A stretch of 64,000 bases of DNA, from contig CAWHXF010000027.1 in the NCBI GenBank assembly GCA_963833195.1, positions 3,162,001 through 3,226,000 on the forward strand, read 5' to 3'. The notes under the pieces are model-generated. The model ran no database searches, was not told the DNA's origin, and worked only from the letters and a program-made list of their open reading frames with translations. Made by a program: the position numbers and the translations under genes. Below are positions 1 through 8,651 of the stretch, in pieces; the first letter of the stretch is position 1, and every line of letters begins with the position of its first letter. The stretch is from Granulosicoccus sp963833195. Its GTDB lineage: Bacteria; Pseudomonadota; Gammaproteobacteria; Granulosicoccales; Granulosicoccaceae.

Positions 1-1
1 G

Positions 2-637
2 CTCGCGCTGGACCGCCCGAACGTCGCGCTGGTCGTGATCGACATGCAGCGCGACTTCGTGGAACCCGGCGGCTTCGGTGCGAGCCTCGGCAACGACGTG
101 GCTCCGCTCGGAGCGATCGTGCCGCGCGTGCGCGCGCTGCTCGACGGCTTCCGCGGTGCCGGCCTGCCGGTGCTTCACACGCGCGAGTGCCATCGCGCGG
201 ATCTTTCCGACTGCCCGCCCGCCAAGCGTCGGCGCGGCGCCCCCGGCATGCGCATCGGCGATCCGGGCCCGATGGGCCGGCTGCTGGTCGCCGGCGAGCC
301 GGGCGCCGAGATCGTGCCGGAGCTCGCGCCGTTGCCCGGCGAGCCCGTGATCGACAAGCCGGGCAAGGGCGCGTTCCACGCGACGGAGCTTGCCGCGGTG
401 CTGGGCGCGCTCGGCACGACGCAGCTGGTGTTCGCCGGGGTCACGACCGAGGTCTGCGTGCAGAGCACGATGCGCGAGGCGAACGATCGCGGCTTCGAGT
501 GCGTGCTCGCGAGCGATGCCTGCGCCAGCTACTTCCCGGCCTTCCACGCGGCGACGCTGGAGATGGTGCGCTCGCAGGGCGCGATCGTCGGCTGGACGGC
601 CACCACCACGGACCTGCTGGACGCCATTTCATCATGA
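2..637 (+). CDS. Isochorismatase-fold cysteine hydrolase (5' end outside window)
   Basis: The reading frame is already open at the left edge, so the true start lies upstream; a GTG at 35 would cut off the first beta strand. The visible protein has the complete cysteine-hydrolase triad: Asp in VVIDMQ, Lys in IDKPGKG and Cys in TTEVCVQ. The family hydrolyses amides or ureido groups (ureidoacrylate, biuret, N-carbamoylsarcosine and similar substrates) in the cytoplasm; the substrate cannot be read from the sequence. Its stop overlaps the start of the cupin gene (ATGA), so the two are probably translationally coupled and act in the same pathway. Confidence 0.85.
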   Translation, partial: LALDRPNVALVVIDMQRDFVEPGGFGASLGNDVAPLGAIVPRVRALLDGFRGAGLPVLHTRECHRADLSDCPPAKRRRGAPGMRIGDPGPMGRLLVAGEPGAEIVPELAPLPGEPVIDKPGKGAFHATELAAVLGALGTTQLVFAGVTTEVCVQSTMREANDRGFECVLASDACASYFPAFHAATLEMVRSQGAIVGWTATTTDLLDAISS

Positions 638-984
638 GGCCCGACGTGCACCACCACCCCGACCTGCTCGCCGGCGGCTGGCGCGACCTGCCGTTCGAGC
701 CCTTCCGCGAGGGCGTGGAGATCTGCACGCTGCACCCCGGCGAGCCGAGCGTCGCCGTGCTGCGCTACGCGCCCGGCGCGTCGGTGCCGCGCCACCTGCA
801 CCCGGGACTCGAGACCGTCGTGGTGCTGGACGGCTCGCAGGCCGACGAGCGCGGCGAGTACGGCGCGGGCAGCCTCGTCGTGAACGCCGAGGGCAGCGTC
901 CACTCGGTGCGCTCCGAGCACGGCTGCGTGGTGCTGATCCAGTGGACGCTGCCGGTGCGCATTCTCGACGAGGAGACGGCTTGA
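634..984 (+). CDS. Small cupin-domain protein (ChrR-like)
   Basis: This is a 116-residue single-domain cupin. The first cupin motif is visible around RHLHPGLETVVVLDG (two His and a Glu as likely metal ligands), followed by the glycine-rich turn and a second motif around SVHSVRSEHGC. The family resembles the C-terminal cupin of ChrR anti-sigma factors and stand-alone metal-binding cupins. The start is the ATG that overlaps the previous stop by four bases. It probably works with the upstream amidohydrolase, either as a second enzyme of a small catabolic route or as a sensor; nothing here decides between these. Confidence 0.8.
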   Translation: MRPDVHHHPDLLAGGWRDLPFEPFREGVEICTLHPGEPSVAVLRYAPGASVPRHLHPGLETVVVLDGSQADERGEYGAGSLVVNAEGSVHSVRSEHGCVVLIQWTLPVRILDEETA

Positions 985-1045
985 GCGCCTCTTCGTTCGA
1001 TGAAATCAAGCTTGAAGGGCTCGCGCTCGAGGTCGACTCGAGCCT

Positions 1046-1316
1046 TCACGCCGAAGGGGTCACGAGCTCGTGATCGATCTCGAGCGCCGTCGCGGCTTCG
1101 GCCATGCCCTTGTCCGCGGTCAGGATCCGGGACGCTTCGCGCGAGGCGACGGCCAGGTGCAACGCATCGAGCGTCCGCAGGTTCAGTCCCTCGCGACGTA
1201 TCCAGCGATACGCCGTGTCGTAGTCCTCGCCTTCTATCGGCACGAGCCGATAGAGCCCTGCGCCGACGTGTTCATCGAACACGCAGACTCGTGTCGATGT
1301 AGACCGCACCAGTCAA
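1046..1316 (-). pseudogene. VapC-like PIN-domain toxin, disrupted by internal deletion and frameshift
   Basis: The start would be TTG at 1316, overlapping the antitoxin stop (TTGA). The first codons read TGAVYIDTSL, the canonical PIN beta-1 strand with its catalytic Asp, then stop after about 14 codons. One frame over, the sequence resumes as VFDEHVGAGLYRLVPIE and runs through LRTLDALHLAVA and LTADKGMAEAA, the C-terminal half of a PIN domain with its acidic residues. About 50 residues between the halves, including helices 2-4 and the conserved Glu, are missing and the frame has shifted. PIN toxins are usually about 130 residues. The toxin is very probably dead. Confidence 0.75.
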
Positions 1317-1546
1317 TAGCGAGCGTTTTCACGGTCCTCGAGCACCGCCTCGCTCAGGGCGCCGTCGATCTGTATCGAATCTCTGAACGCGGCCAGATCC
1401 GGGAATCCGCATTTCGGTTCCCTGGCACCGGACACCAGCCGTACCGGACGGTGGCCGCGACGTTCGATGACGATTTCCTCGCCGCGCTCTGCCCGATCGA
1501 GCAACTCGCTGAACCGGCGCCGCGCTTCGCGTGCGTTGACCTTCAT
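1313..1546 (-). CDS. Phd/YefM-type antitoxin
   Basis: This 77-residue protein starts MKVNAREARRRFSELLDRA, the typical Phd/YefM N-terminal DNA-binding fold, followed by GEEIVIERRGHRPVRLV. The C-terminal tail, which would wrap the toxin, is present. It overlaps the VapC-like remnant by four bases in the usual antitoxin-first order. Members neutralise the cognate RNase and autorepress the operon. Here the antitoxin is intact while the toxin is broken, the expected order of decay. Upstream is an 8-bp palindrome that may be its operator. Confidence 0.85.
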   Translation of the reverse strand: MKVNAREARRRFSELLDRAERGEEIVIERRGHRPVRLVSGAREPKCGFPDLAAFRDSIQIDGALSEAVLEDRENARY

Positions 1547-1575
1547 GACGAGCCCGATCGTTTGCGTACCTAGAA

Positions 1576-1584
1576 AGTGTACAC
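1576..1584 (-). promoter_or_regulatory. Candidate toxin-antitoxin operator / -10 region
   Basis: The perfect palindrome GTGTACAC (1577-1584) lies 30 bases upstream of the antitoxin ATG and overlaps a TACACT hexamer on the minus strand that could serve as the -10. Antitoxins of this type bind short palindromes over their own promoter, so autoregulation is plausible. No good -35 is visible. An 11-bp stretch that includes part of it, GTACACGTTGT (1579-1589), recurs at 1908-1918 on the other side of yggX. Confidence 0.4.
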
Positions 1585-1620
1585 GTTGTTACCGCGACCG
1601 GCGTACGGGGTTCGGCCCGC

Positions 1621-1893
1621 TCAGGACTCCGGCGGCACGTACCCGCTCACCTGCGTGTGCTCGTCGGTGAACAGGAACTTCTCCATCTCCTCCTCGAGGA
1701 ACTTGCGGGCCTTCGGGTCCACCGGCGTCAGGCGGTACTCGTTGATGAGCATCGTCTGGTGGTTGACCCAGGACTGCCAGGCCTCCTTCGAGACGTTCAG
1801 GTAGATGCGCTTGCCGAGATCCCCGGGATAGGTGGGGCGATCGAGGCCTTCGGCCTCCTTGTTCAGCTTGACGCACTGGACCATGCGGGTCAC
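1621..1893 (-). CDS. yggX: Fe(2+)-trafficking / oxidative damage protection protein YggX
   Basis: This 90-residue protein matches the YggX family end to end: MTRMVQCVKL with the conserved Cys7, then YPGDLGKRIY, VSKEAWQSW, HQTMLINEYRL and a short C-terminal tail. The GTG at 1893 is preferred over the ATG at 1884 because the family starts with an M-[ST]-R-M-V block. YggX protects labile iron-sulfur clusters and is linked to MutY, an Fe-S protein. It lies downstream of mutY on the same strand, as in many gammaproteobacteria, but here with an unusually long spacer of about 230 bases. Confidence 0.93.
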   Translation of the reverse strand: MTRMVQCVKLNKEAEGLDRPTYPGDLGKRIYLNVSKEAWQSWVNHQTMLINEYRLTPVDPKARKFLEEEMEKFLFTDEHTQVSGYVPPES

Positions 1894-2125
1894 GTCGGGA
1901 GCTCTCCGTACACGTTGTCTGGGACTTTGGGTAGTGGGGACGGTGCGGCCGTCGCGAAACACCTCCGCCCCCGACAGCGACACCGGTCGCCGTGCACCCC
2001 ACGATGGCCGACCTTGTACCACAGGGTCGGGAATCCACCAGGAGGCTGCCTTACGTCTGTCGGGCAGGCTCGTATCGATGGCCGCGCGCGCGAACCTGCA
2101 CCCCATCGAGATCGCCGCCCGATCC

Positions 2126-3289
2126 TCACCCGCCCGCCAGCAACTCCAGGATCCGCGCCACCGGCGCAGCGACCCCACCCGGCAGGGCTCCCCGCTCGGC
2201 CTTCCCATCGGCCACGCCCGCAAGCTCGAACCCCTCCGCCTCCCGAACCTCGTACCACACCGTCCGCGCCTCCCCTTCCGGAGCCACTTCTACCCGCACG
2301 TCCACCACGTCGATCCCGACCCGGAAATGGCTGAACCCGTGCGGCACGCGCGCGTACACGGAAGCCTCGTCCAGCGACTCGCCCAGCACCTCCACCCACC
2401 GCCCGGCGTCCGGCGACACGAGTGACTCGGGACACGCCGCCGCGGGCGCCGCGGCGGGCAGCACCGGCAAGCTCCACAACCCGCCCCACAACCCGCTCGG
2501 CGGCCTGCGCTCCAGCAGCACCCGCCCGGCCGCGTCGCGCACCAGCAGCATGCGCGCGAGGTACTCCGGCACCGTCTTCTTCGGCTTCTTCCCCGGGTAC
2601 AGCGATTGCTCGCCGCGCTCGTGCGCGATACACGAACATGCGACCGGACAGCGCTCGCACGCCGGGCGGGTGCGCGTGCACAGCGTGGCCCCGAGATCCA
2701 TCATCGCCTGGTTGAAGGGGCCCGCCCGCTCGTCGGGCGTGACCGCGTCCGACAGCGCCCACAGCCGGCGCTCGACATCGGTGCGGCCGGGCCAGCCGTC
2801 GACGGCGCCGTGGCGCGCCAGCACGCGCTTGACGTTGCCGTCCAGGATCGGGTGGCGCTCGCCGCGGGACAGGCTCAGGATGGCGCCCGCGGTGGAGCGG
2901 CCGATGCCCGGCAGCGCGACCAACGAGTCGATGTCGCTTGGAAGATCGCCGCCGTGCTCGCGCGCGCAGGTCACGGCCGCGGCGTGCAGGTTCCGCCCGC
3001 GCGCGTAGTAGCCGAGGCCGGACCAGTGGGCCAGCACCTCGTCCACGTCGCTCGCCGCTAGCGCGGCCAGGGTCGGGAAGCGTGCCATGAAGCGCTCGTA
3101 GAACGGGATGACCGTGGCCACCTGCGTCTGCTGCAGCATGATCTCGGACACCCACACGCGGTAGGCGGTGGGGTCCTGCTGCCACGGCAGGTGCTTCCTG
3201 CCGTGCGCGTCGAACCAGTCGAGGACGCGCTCGCCGAAGTCCTGGAGCGGATCCTCGGCCCGGTACTCGTCGCGGACGGGCGCGCTCAG
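2126..3289 (-). CDS. mutY: A/G-specific adenine DNA glycosylase MutY (apparent CTG start)
   Basis: The protein removes adenine mispaired with 8-oxoguanine or G. It shows LPWQQ, SEIMLQQTQV with the catalytic Glu, the helix-hairpin-helix LPGIGRSTAGAI, the catalytic Asp in HPILDGNVKRV, and a C-x6-C-x2-C-x5-C iron-sulfur loop near CTRTRPACERCPVACSC. A NUDIX-like C-terminal domain follows, ending ARILELLAGG. About 387 residues if it starts at the CTG of CTGAGC, which overlaps the asmA stop. There is no ATG, GTG or TTG in frame between the asmA frameshift and the conserved LPWQ; the next canonical codon would delete that motif. AAGGGG lies 11 bases upstream of the CTG. Confidence 0.92.
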   Translation of the reverse strand: MSAPVRDEYRAEDPLQDFGERVLDWFDAHGRKHLPWQQDPTAYRVWVSEIMLQQTQVATVIPFYERFMARFPTLAALAASDVDEVLAHWSGLGYYARGRNLHAAAVTCAREHGGDLPSDIDSLVALPGIGRSTAGAILSLSRGERHPILDGNVKRVLARHGAVDGWPGRTDVERRLWALSDAVTPDERAGPFNQAMMDLGATLCTRTRPACERCPVACSCIAHERGEQSLYPGKKPKKTVPEYLARMLLVRDAAGRVLLERRPPSGLWGGLWSLPVLPAAAPAAACPESLVSPDAGRWVEVLGESLDEASVYARVPHGFSHFRVGIDVVDVRVEVAPEGEARTVWYEVREAEGFELAGVADGKAERGALPGGVAAPVARILELLAGG

Positions 3290-5557
3290 CGGTTCAGCAG
3301 CCCCTTCAGACCGTCCTTGAGCTGGTTCTGCACGTCCGGCGAGAGGTTCTTCTCGAGCTCTTCGTTCGAGCTTCTGCTTGAGCTCGTCCTCCGTCGCCTT
3401 CAGCCGCTCCTCGGCGGCGGCCTTCGCGGCTTCGGCCTGCTCCTTGGCGAGCGCTTCGGCCTGGCCGCGCACGTTGCCCGCGAAGCCCGCCGTCATGCCG
3501 CTCAGGATCACGCCCGCGGGGTTCTCGGCCAGCTCCGCGAAGCTGCCGCGGATGGGGATGCTCAGCTCCACGCCGCGCAACGCGGACAGATCGTCGCCGC
3601 CCTGGCCTTCGAGCGTGCCGGTCACCAGCAGCGTGGCCGTGTAGTCGATGGCCTCCTGCGGCAGGTCGACCGTGCCGGCGCCGCCGAGGCGCAGCAGCGG
3701 CGAGCGCATGTCCAGATCGTTCGACGTCATGATGCCGTCGTCGAAGCGGCCGCTGACGCCGAGCGATGTGAAGTCGGTCTTCTGGGTCGCTTCCTCGGCC
3801 GAGAGCTTCTGGCCCGTCAGGGTGGCCTTGGCGCTGCGCAGTTGCCGGGCGATGTTGATGCCGAGGATGGCGCCGTCGGTGAAGGCGGTGTCGAAGGTGC
3901 CGTTCAGGCCGGCGGTGAGCTCGTCGACGGTGTTGCCCGTCATGGTGAGGTTCGCGCCGACGCGGCCCGCGCCCGCCAGGAACGACTTGTCCTCGGCCGA
4001 CAGGTCCCGCAGCAGCGGTTCGGCCTGGATGCCGTCGAGCGCGGTGTCCACGGCGTACACGGGCACGGCGCCCGCGACGTCGACGCCCGCACTGGCCGCG
4101 AGCGCGCCCTCGTACAGCGAGGCGGTCATGTCCTGCACGCCGACCTTGCCGCTCATGGCCTTCACGGGCACGACGATGTCGTTCATGGCGAGGCCGCCGG
4201 CGACGACGCGGCCGACGGCGAGCGTGCCGTCGATGTCCAGCTCGCGCATGAGTTCGACGGGCAGCTCGATGGGCACGTCGCCGCCGGCGGTGTCCTGCTC
4301 CGGCGCCTCGGGCGCGGGGGACTCGCCGCCCGCTTCGGCTTCGCTCGTGGGCGGCAGGTAGCGATCGACGTCGATGGCGTCGACGCTCAGGTCGAAGCGC
4401 AGCGGCGGCACGGCGCCGGCGAGCGACGGTACCGACGCGTTGCCCGTGATGTTCGTGTCGTCCAGGCGGATGGCGATGTTCTCGAGCGCGGCGCTGGCGG
4501 GGCTGGCCGCGAGGTCCATGGACAGGCTGGCCACGTCGAGCACCGAGTCGTCGCTGGTGGCGGGCGCCTCGATGCCGAGCTGCTCGAAGAGCGCCTTCGG
4601 GCTGAACTCGTTGCTGGCCAGCGAGCCCGTCACCTGCGGCTCGGTGTCGAGGTTCGTCACCTGGGCGTCCCCGCCGAGCTCGATGCCCATGGTGTCGAGA
4701 TCGATGCGCGCGATGTCGATGCGCTGTTGGGCGAGATCCGCGACGACGTCCGCGCCCAGCCCGACGGCCATCTCGCCGTTCGGGAACGCGGCGCCGGTGG
4801 CCGTGGTGTCCAGCCTGAAGTCGGCCAGGGTGTAGCGCTGGTCCTCGAGATCCAGCGTGACCCGGCCGGTGCCCTCCACGCCGGCGGCGATGTCCAGGCT
4901 CTCGCTCGCGACCGCGAAGCTCGTCTGCAGGTCGAACGGCTCGGCCAGCGCGATGGCACCGGTCTGGAGGTCGAAGTCGGCGAGCGTCGCGTCGAGCCCG
5001 CCCTGCGCGTCCTTCCAGGTGACGTTCGCGTCCGAGATGTCGATGCCGCCCACGGCCAGCGCCGCGATGGTGGCGTTGTTGCCCTCCACCTCGGTGACGA
5101 CCTCCGCGTCCTCGCCGCCCACGTCCTCGGTGGTGGTCTTGGTGGTGGTGGACGTGCCGCCGACGAGGTCGTCCCAGTTCGTCGTGCCGTCCGCTTTGCG
5201 CTCGAGGTTCAGCTCGAGCCCGTCGAGCGTGACGGTGCGGATGTTGACGGCGCGGCGCAGCAGCGGCAGCAGCTCCACCTTGACGTCGGCGGCGGCGATG
5301 CGCGCGAAGGGCACGTCGCCGAAGCCTTCGGCATTCGAGAGCTCGATGCCGCCGATGGAGATCCCGGCCCACGGGAAGACGGACGGGCTCAGGTCCCCGG
5401 CGATGACGAGCTCGCGCCCGGTGTGGGTCTGGACGAGGTTCTGGATGCGCTCCTTCTGCTGGTTCCAGTCGACGAGATAGACCAGAGCGGTGATGCCGAT
5501 GCCGACGACCAGGACGAGGGTCACCAGGACGATCGCCAACCACTTCAGAATCTTCAT
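3286..5557 (-). CDS. asmA: AsmA-family outer-membrane biogenesis protein (frameshifted near C-terminus)
   Basis: An N-terminal membrane anchor (MKILKWLAIVLVTLVLVVG) is followed by a large periplasmic AsmA region with the typical FARIAAADVKVELLPLLRR and LDGLELNLERKADG motifs, a DUF490-like repeat region and a coiled-coil tail rich in Ala, Glu and Lys. AsmA-like proteins act in outer-membrane assembly and lipid transport. One extra base near 3364 (TTCGTTCG where TTCTTCG is expected on the plus strand) shifts the frame. Correcting it gives a natural ending LEKNLSPDVQNQLKDGLKG and a stop at 3286-3288, about 756 residues. Uncorrected, the frame runs into mutY and gives a false 1172-residue fusion. 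Confidence 0.85.
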
Positions 5558-5935
5558 CGCTGTCGCTTTGCTCTTGCGTGTGCGGGGCGCGAGGAGCCGG
5601 GTGCGGCCGCGGTCACTCTTTGTAGATTGTAGACCGCGACACATCGCAGCCGGTTCCGGCGCACCCGGACGACCGCCCGGTGCGTAAGGTCCGGCCGCGC
5701 GTCGTGGCGTGGAACGAGGCGGGCCCGGCCCCGCCGGTGCCCGGTTGGAACGAGCGAGGCCCCCCGACCGCGCTCGTCTCCCGGGCGGCGCTCGTCATGG
5801 AGCGCCCGGCGGGGCCCGCGACGCATGGTGATGCGTTCGCAAACCCTGCCCGGATGCCTGCGCGATCCGTGCCGGTTCCGGGTGGCGGAAACGCTCGAAG
5901 TGTTACCGATGCGCCGCGGTGGCGAGTCGGGCGCT
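5558..5935. other. Intergenic region between asmA and moaC
   Basis: These 378 bases hold no convincing gene. On the minus strand there is a TACAAT hexamer near 5624-5629, about 70 bases upstream of the asmA ATG, which could be its -10, but no clear -35. Short open frames here have the arginine-rich composition of high-GC shadows. No RNA gene or strong hairpin was seen. Confidence 0.5.
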
Positions 5936-6433
5936 TCAGCCCTCCCCGGCGCGCCCCTCTTCCGCTCGCCATGGGCCCGAGCGCCCGCCGCGCTTCTCCA
6001 GCAGCCGCACCGACTCGATGACCATGCCCCGGTCGATGGCCTTGCACATGTCGTAGACCGTCGCGAGCGCGGTCTGCACGGCCACGATGGCCTCCATCTC
6101 GACGCCGGTGCGCGAGCGCACCTCGGTCGTCACGCGGCATTCGACCGCGTCGTCGTACGACTCGGCGTCGAGCTCCACCGCCACCCGGTCGAGCCCGATG
6201 GGGTGGCACAGCGGAATGAGCTCGCCGGTGCGCTTGGCGGCCATGATGCCGGCGATGCGTGCGATGCCCAGCACGTCGCCCTTCTTGTGCGAGCCCGAGC
6301 GCACCGCGGCGAGGGTGTCGGGCGACATGCGGATGCGCCCGCCCGCCACGGCCACGCGGTGCGTGACGGGCTTGTCGCCGACGTCGACCATGTGAGCCGC
6401 GCCCGCGGCGTCGAAGTGGGTCAGTCCGGACAT
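5936..6433 (-). CDS. moaC: Cyclic pyranopterin monophosphate synthase MoaC
   Basis: This 165-residue protein shows family blocks LTHFDAAGAAHMVDVGDKPVT, KKGDVLGIARIAGIMAAKRT, ELIPLCHPI and GVEMEAIVAVQTALATVYDMCKA (conserved Asp and Lys in the last). With MoaA it converts GTP to cyclic pyranopterin monophosphate, the first step of molybdenum cofactor synthesis. The C-terminus is extended by a short Gly/Arg/Glu-rich tail. It is divergent from moaD-moaE with only 53 bases between the starts, so the two transcripts share a regulatory region. Confidence 0.95.
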   Translation of the reverse strand: MSGLTHFDAAGAAHMVDVGDKPVTHRVAVAGGRIRMSPDTLAAVRSGSHKKGDVLGIARIAGIMAAKRTGELIPLCHPIGLDRVAVELDAESYDDAVECRVTTEVRSRTGVEMEAIVAVQTALATVYDMCKAIDRGMVIESVRLLEKRGGRSGPWRAEEGRAGEG

Positions 6434-6486
6434 GAATTTCCGAGGGCCGCGCGTATCATCTGGGGTGGAGCCTACCGGACCCGTCG

Positions 6487-6720
6487 ATGTCGATCAGCGT
6501 GAAGTTCTTCGCAAGCCTCAGGGAGCAGGTGCCGGGCGCCCTGCCCGAGGTGGCGGGCGCGGACGTGGCCACCGTGGCGGACGTCTGGGGCGCGGCCACC
6601 GGCGGCGCACCGATGCCCGAGCACGTGCTGTGCGCGGTCAACCTCGATCACCGCCACGCCGCGGACGCGGTGAGCGACGGCGACGAGGTGGCCTTCTTCC
6701 CGCCCGTGACGGGCGGCTGA
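6487..6720 (+). CDS. moaD: Molybdopterin synthase small subunit MoaD
   Basis: A 77-residue ubiquitin-like sulfur carrier: it begins MSISVKFFASLREQVPG and ends PPVTGG. The terminal Gly-Gly is the site that is adenylated and thiocarboxylated before sulfur transfer in MoaDE. The length is typical. A TATCAT hexamer at 6454-6459 could be its -10. It is followed after 9 bases by moaE. Confidence 0.93.
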   Translation: MSISVKFFASLREQVPGALPEVAGADVATVADVWGAATGGAPMPEHVLCAVNLDHRHAADAVSDGDEVAFFPPVTGG

Positions 6721-6729
6721 GCGAACCCC

Positions 6730-7164
6730 GTGCCGGTCAGCATCCACGACGGTGCGTTCGACCCGCTGGCCGAGCAGCGCGCGTTCGAGGCCGCCCTGCC
6801 CGCGGGCTCGTTCGGCGCCACGGCCAGCTTCGTCGGCACCATGCGCACCTTCAACGAGGGCGACGGCGTCACGGGCATGACGCTCGAGCACTACCCGGGC
6901 ATGACGGAGCGCGAGCTCGAGGCCATCGTCGCGGATGCCCGGGAGCGCTTCGAGATCGACGACGCGCTGATCTGCCACCGCGTGGGGGAGGTGGAACCCG
7001 GCGAGGCGCTGGTGTTGACCGTGGCCTGCTCGGCGCACCGCGCGGCGGCCTTCGACGCCTGCCGCTGGCTGATGGAGGCGCTGAAGAGCCGCGCCCCGTT
7101 CTGGAAGAAGGAGCGGCTCGTGGACGGCTCGGAGCGCTGGGTGGAGCGCAGCACCCCGGGCTAG
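6730..7164 (+). CDS. moaE: Molybdopterin synthase catalytic subunit MoaE
   Basis: This 144-residue protein starts at GTG and shows FVGTMRTFNEGD, LEHYPGMTERELEAI, HRVGEVEPGEALVLTVACSAHR and APFWKKERLVDGSERWVE; the conserved Lys of FWKKE lies in the active site. It inserts two sulfurs into the pyranopterin precursor using thiocarboxylated MoaD. Its TAG stop and the stop of the convergent protease gene share the sequence CTAG at 7161-7164. Confidence 0.94.
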   Translation: MPVSIHDGAFDPLAEQRAFEAALPAGSFGATASFVGTMRTFNEGDGVTGMTLEHYPGMTERELEAIVADARERFEIDDALICHRVGEVEPGEALVLTVACSAHRAAAFDACRWLMEALKSRAPFWKKERLVDGSERWVERSTPG

Positions 7165-8636
7165 CGGATGCGCGCCTGCAGAAGCGCCCTGCCCCGCTGC
7201 ACGCCGAGCAGCAGCTCGTCCGGAAAGCGGTCGGCCACGGCCTCGAGCTCGTCCACGCTGGAGATCTCCACGCCGCCGACCGACACCACGATGTCGCCGC
7301 GTCGCAGGCCCGCCCGCGCCGGCCGGCTGTCGGGCTCGAGCTCGGCGATGGCGACGACGCGGCGGCCGCGTCGCGTGCGCAGGTCCTGGAACTCGGCGCC
7401 GTCCAGCAGCGGGTTCATGAACTGCAGCGCGGCCACGACGGCCTCGAGCTCGGTCGGCTCGCCGTCGCGCAGCACCGACAGCGCGAGGCGCTGACCGAGC
7501 CGCACCAGCCCGATGCGGTTGCGCACGTCGCCGACGTCCCGGACGGGGCGCCCGTCGATGGCGACGATGACGTCCCCGGGCCGCAGCCCGGCCTCCTCGG
7601 CGGGCGAGCCGTCGCGCACGTCGGCGATCACGACGCCCGCGTCGGCGTCCACGTCCAGCGCGTCGGCGAGGTTCGGCGTGAGCGCCTGCGCGGTGATGCC
7701 GAGCGCGCCGCGCCGCACCTCGCCGGTCTCGACGATCTGCTCCAGCAGGTCGCGCGCGAGGTTCGCGGGGATGGCGAAGCCGATGCCGACGTTGCCCCCG
7801 GCCGGTCCGACGATGGCGGTGTTGATGCCGATCAGCCGCCCGTCCAGGGCGATCAGCGCGCCGCCGCTGTTGCCCGGGTTGATGGAGGCGTCGGTCTGGA
7901 TGAAGTCCTCGTACTCCTCGATGCCGAGCCCGGAGCGCCCCAGCGCCGAGACGATGCCCGACGTGACCGTCTGCCCCAGCCCGAACGGGTTGCCGATGGC
8001 GATGCAGTAGTCGCCGACGCGCAGCGCGTCCGAGTCCGCCCAGGCGAGCTCGGTGAGACCGTCCGCCTCGATGCGCACCACGGCGATGTCGGCCTCGGGG
8101 TCGCTGCCGACGCGCTCGGCCTCGAGCTCGCGCCCGTCGGCGAGCGTCACGACCACGCGCTCGGCGGCGGCGACGACGTGCTCGTTCGTGATCACGAGCC
8201 CCTCGGCGGCGTCCACGATGACGCCGGAGCCCAGGCTCGTCGGCCCGCTGCGCGGCCGGCGCTGCTGGAAGCGACGGAAGAAGGGGTCGTCGTGCAGCGG
8301 GCTCGCACGCTGGGGCGCGGCCACGGTGGAGATGTTGACGACCGCCGGGGTCACGGCCTCCAGGATGGGGGCGAGCGTGGGCAGCGGCACCGGAGCGGCG
8401 CCCTCCGACGATGCGGGCGCGGCGCTCGAGACCGCGGTCGGCGCCACCGGCGTCGGCGGATCCTCGGGCTGCCCGTTGGCGTAGCCGCCGCTCGCGAGCA
8501 GCACGGCACCGAGCGATGCGGCACCGATCACCGAGCCCGCCAGCGCCGCGATCCCGAGCGAGGCGTAGCGGCCGCCGGCCCGCTCGCGACGCGATGCCGG
8601 GGCGTCGGCGTCGCGCGGCGTCCCCGCCTCAGCCAT
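7161..8636 (-). CDS. Membrane-anchored HtrA/Do-family serine protease
   Basis: A 491-residue periplasmic quality-control protease. It has a short cytoplasmic head, a membrane anchor at about residues 27-48, a Pro/Ala-rich linker, then a trypsin-like domain with His153 (TNEHVV), Asp183 (EADIAVV) and Ser257 (PGNSGG). Two PDZ domains follow (RGALGITAQ... and the C-terminal block with SVGGVEISSVDEL). The anchor instead of a cleaved signal peptide is DegS-like, whereas two PDZ domains are DegP/DegQ-like, so I give no symbol. A second, exported Do protease lies at 52.4-53.9 kb. Confidence 0.92.
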   Translation of the reverse strand: MAEAGTPRDADAPASRRERAGGRYASLGIAALAGSVIGAASLGAVLLASGGYANGQPEDPPTPVAPTAVSSAAPASSEGAAPVPLPTLAPILEAVTPAVVNISTVAAPQRASPLHDDPFFRRFQQRRPRSGPTSLGSGVIVDAAEGLVITNEHVVAAAERVVVTLADGRELEAERVGSDPEADIAVVRIEADGLTELAWADSDALRVGDYCIAIGNPFGLGQTVTSGIVSALGRSGLGIEEYEDFIQTDASINPGNSGGALIALDGRLIGINTAIVGPAGGNVGIGFAIPANLARDLLEQIVETGEVRRGALGITAQALTPNLADALDVDADAGVVIADVRDGSPAEEAGLRPGDVIVAIDGRPVRDVGDVRNRIGLVRLGQRLALSVLRDGEPTELEAVVAALQFMNPLLDGAEFQDLRTRRGRRVVAIAELEPDSRPARAGLRRGDIVVSVGGVEISSVDELEAVADRFPDELLLGVQRGRALLQARIR

Positions 8637-8651
8637 CCGGGAGCATCCGGG

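Noticed and set aside
3191..5632. 813-codon plus-strand frame opposite asmA
   Set aside because: Antisense shadow of asmA in high-GC DNA; composition dominated by Arg, Val, Asp, His and Gly, no domain, and asmA is clearly the real gene.
2126..5644. AsmA-MutY as a genuine 1172-residue fusion protein
   Set aside because: A single extra base restores both a natural AsmA C-terminus and stop; domain combination makes no biological sense. Kept only as an open alternative because of the missing mutY start.
5680..6021. 113-codon plus-strand frame between asmA and moaC
   Set aside because: Proline/arginine-rich shadow overlapping moaC; no start signal and no family.
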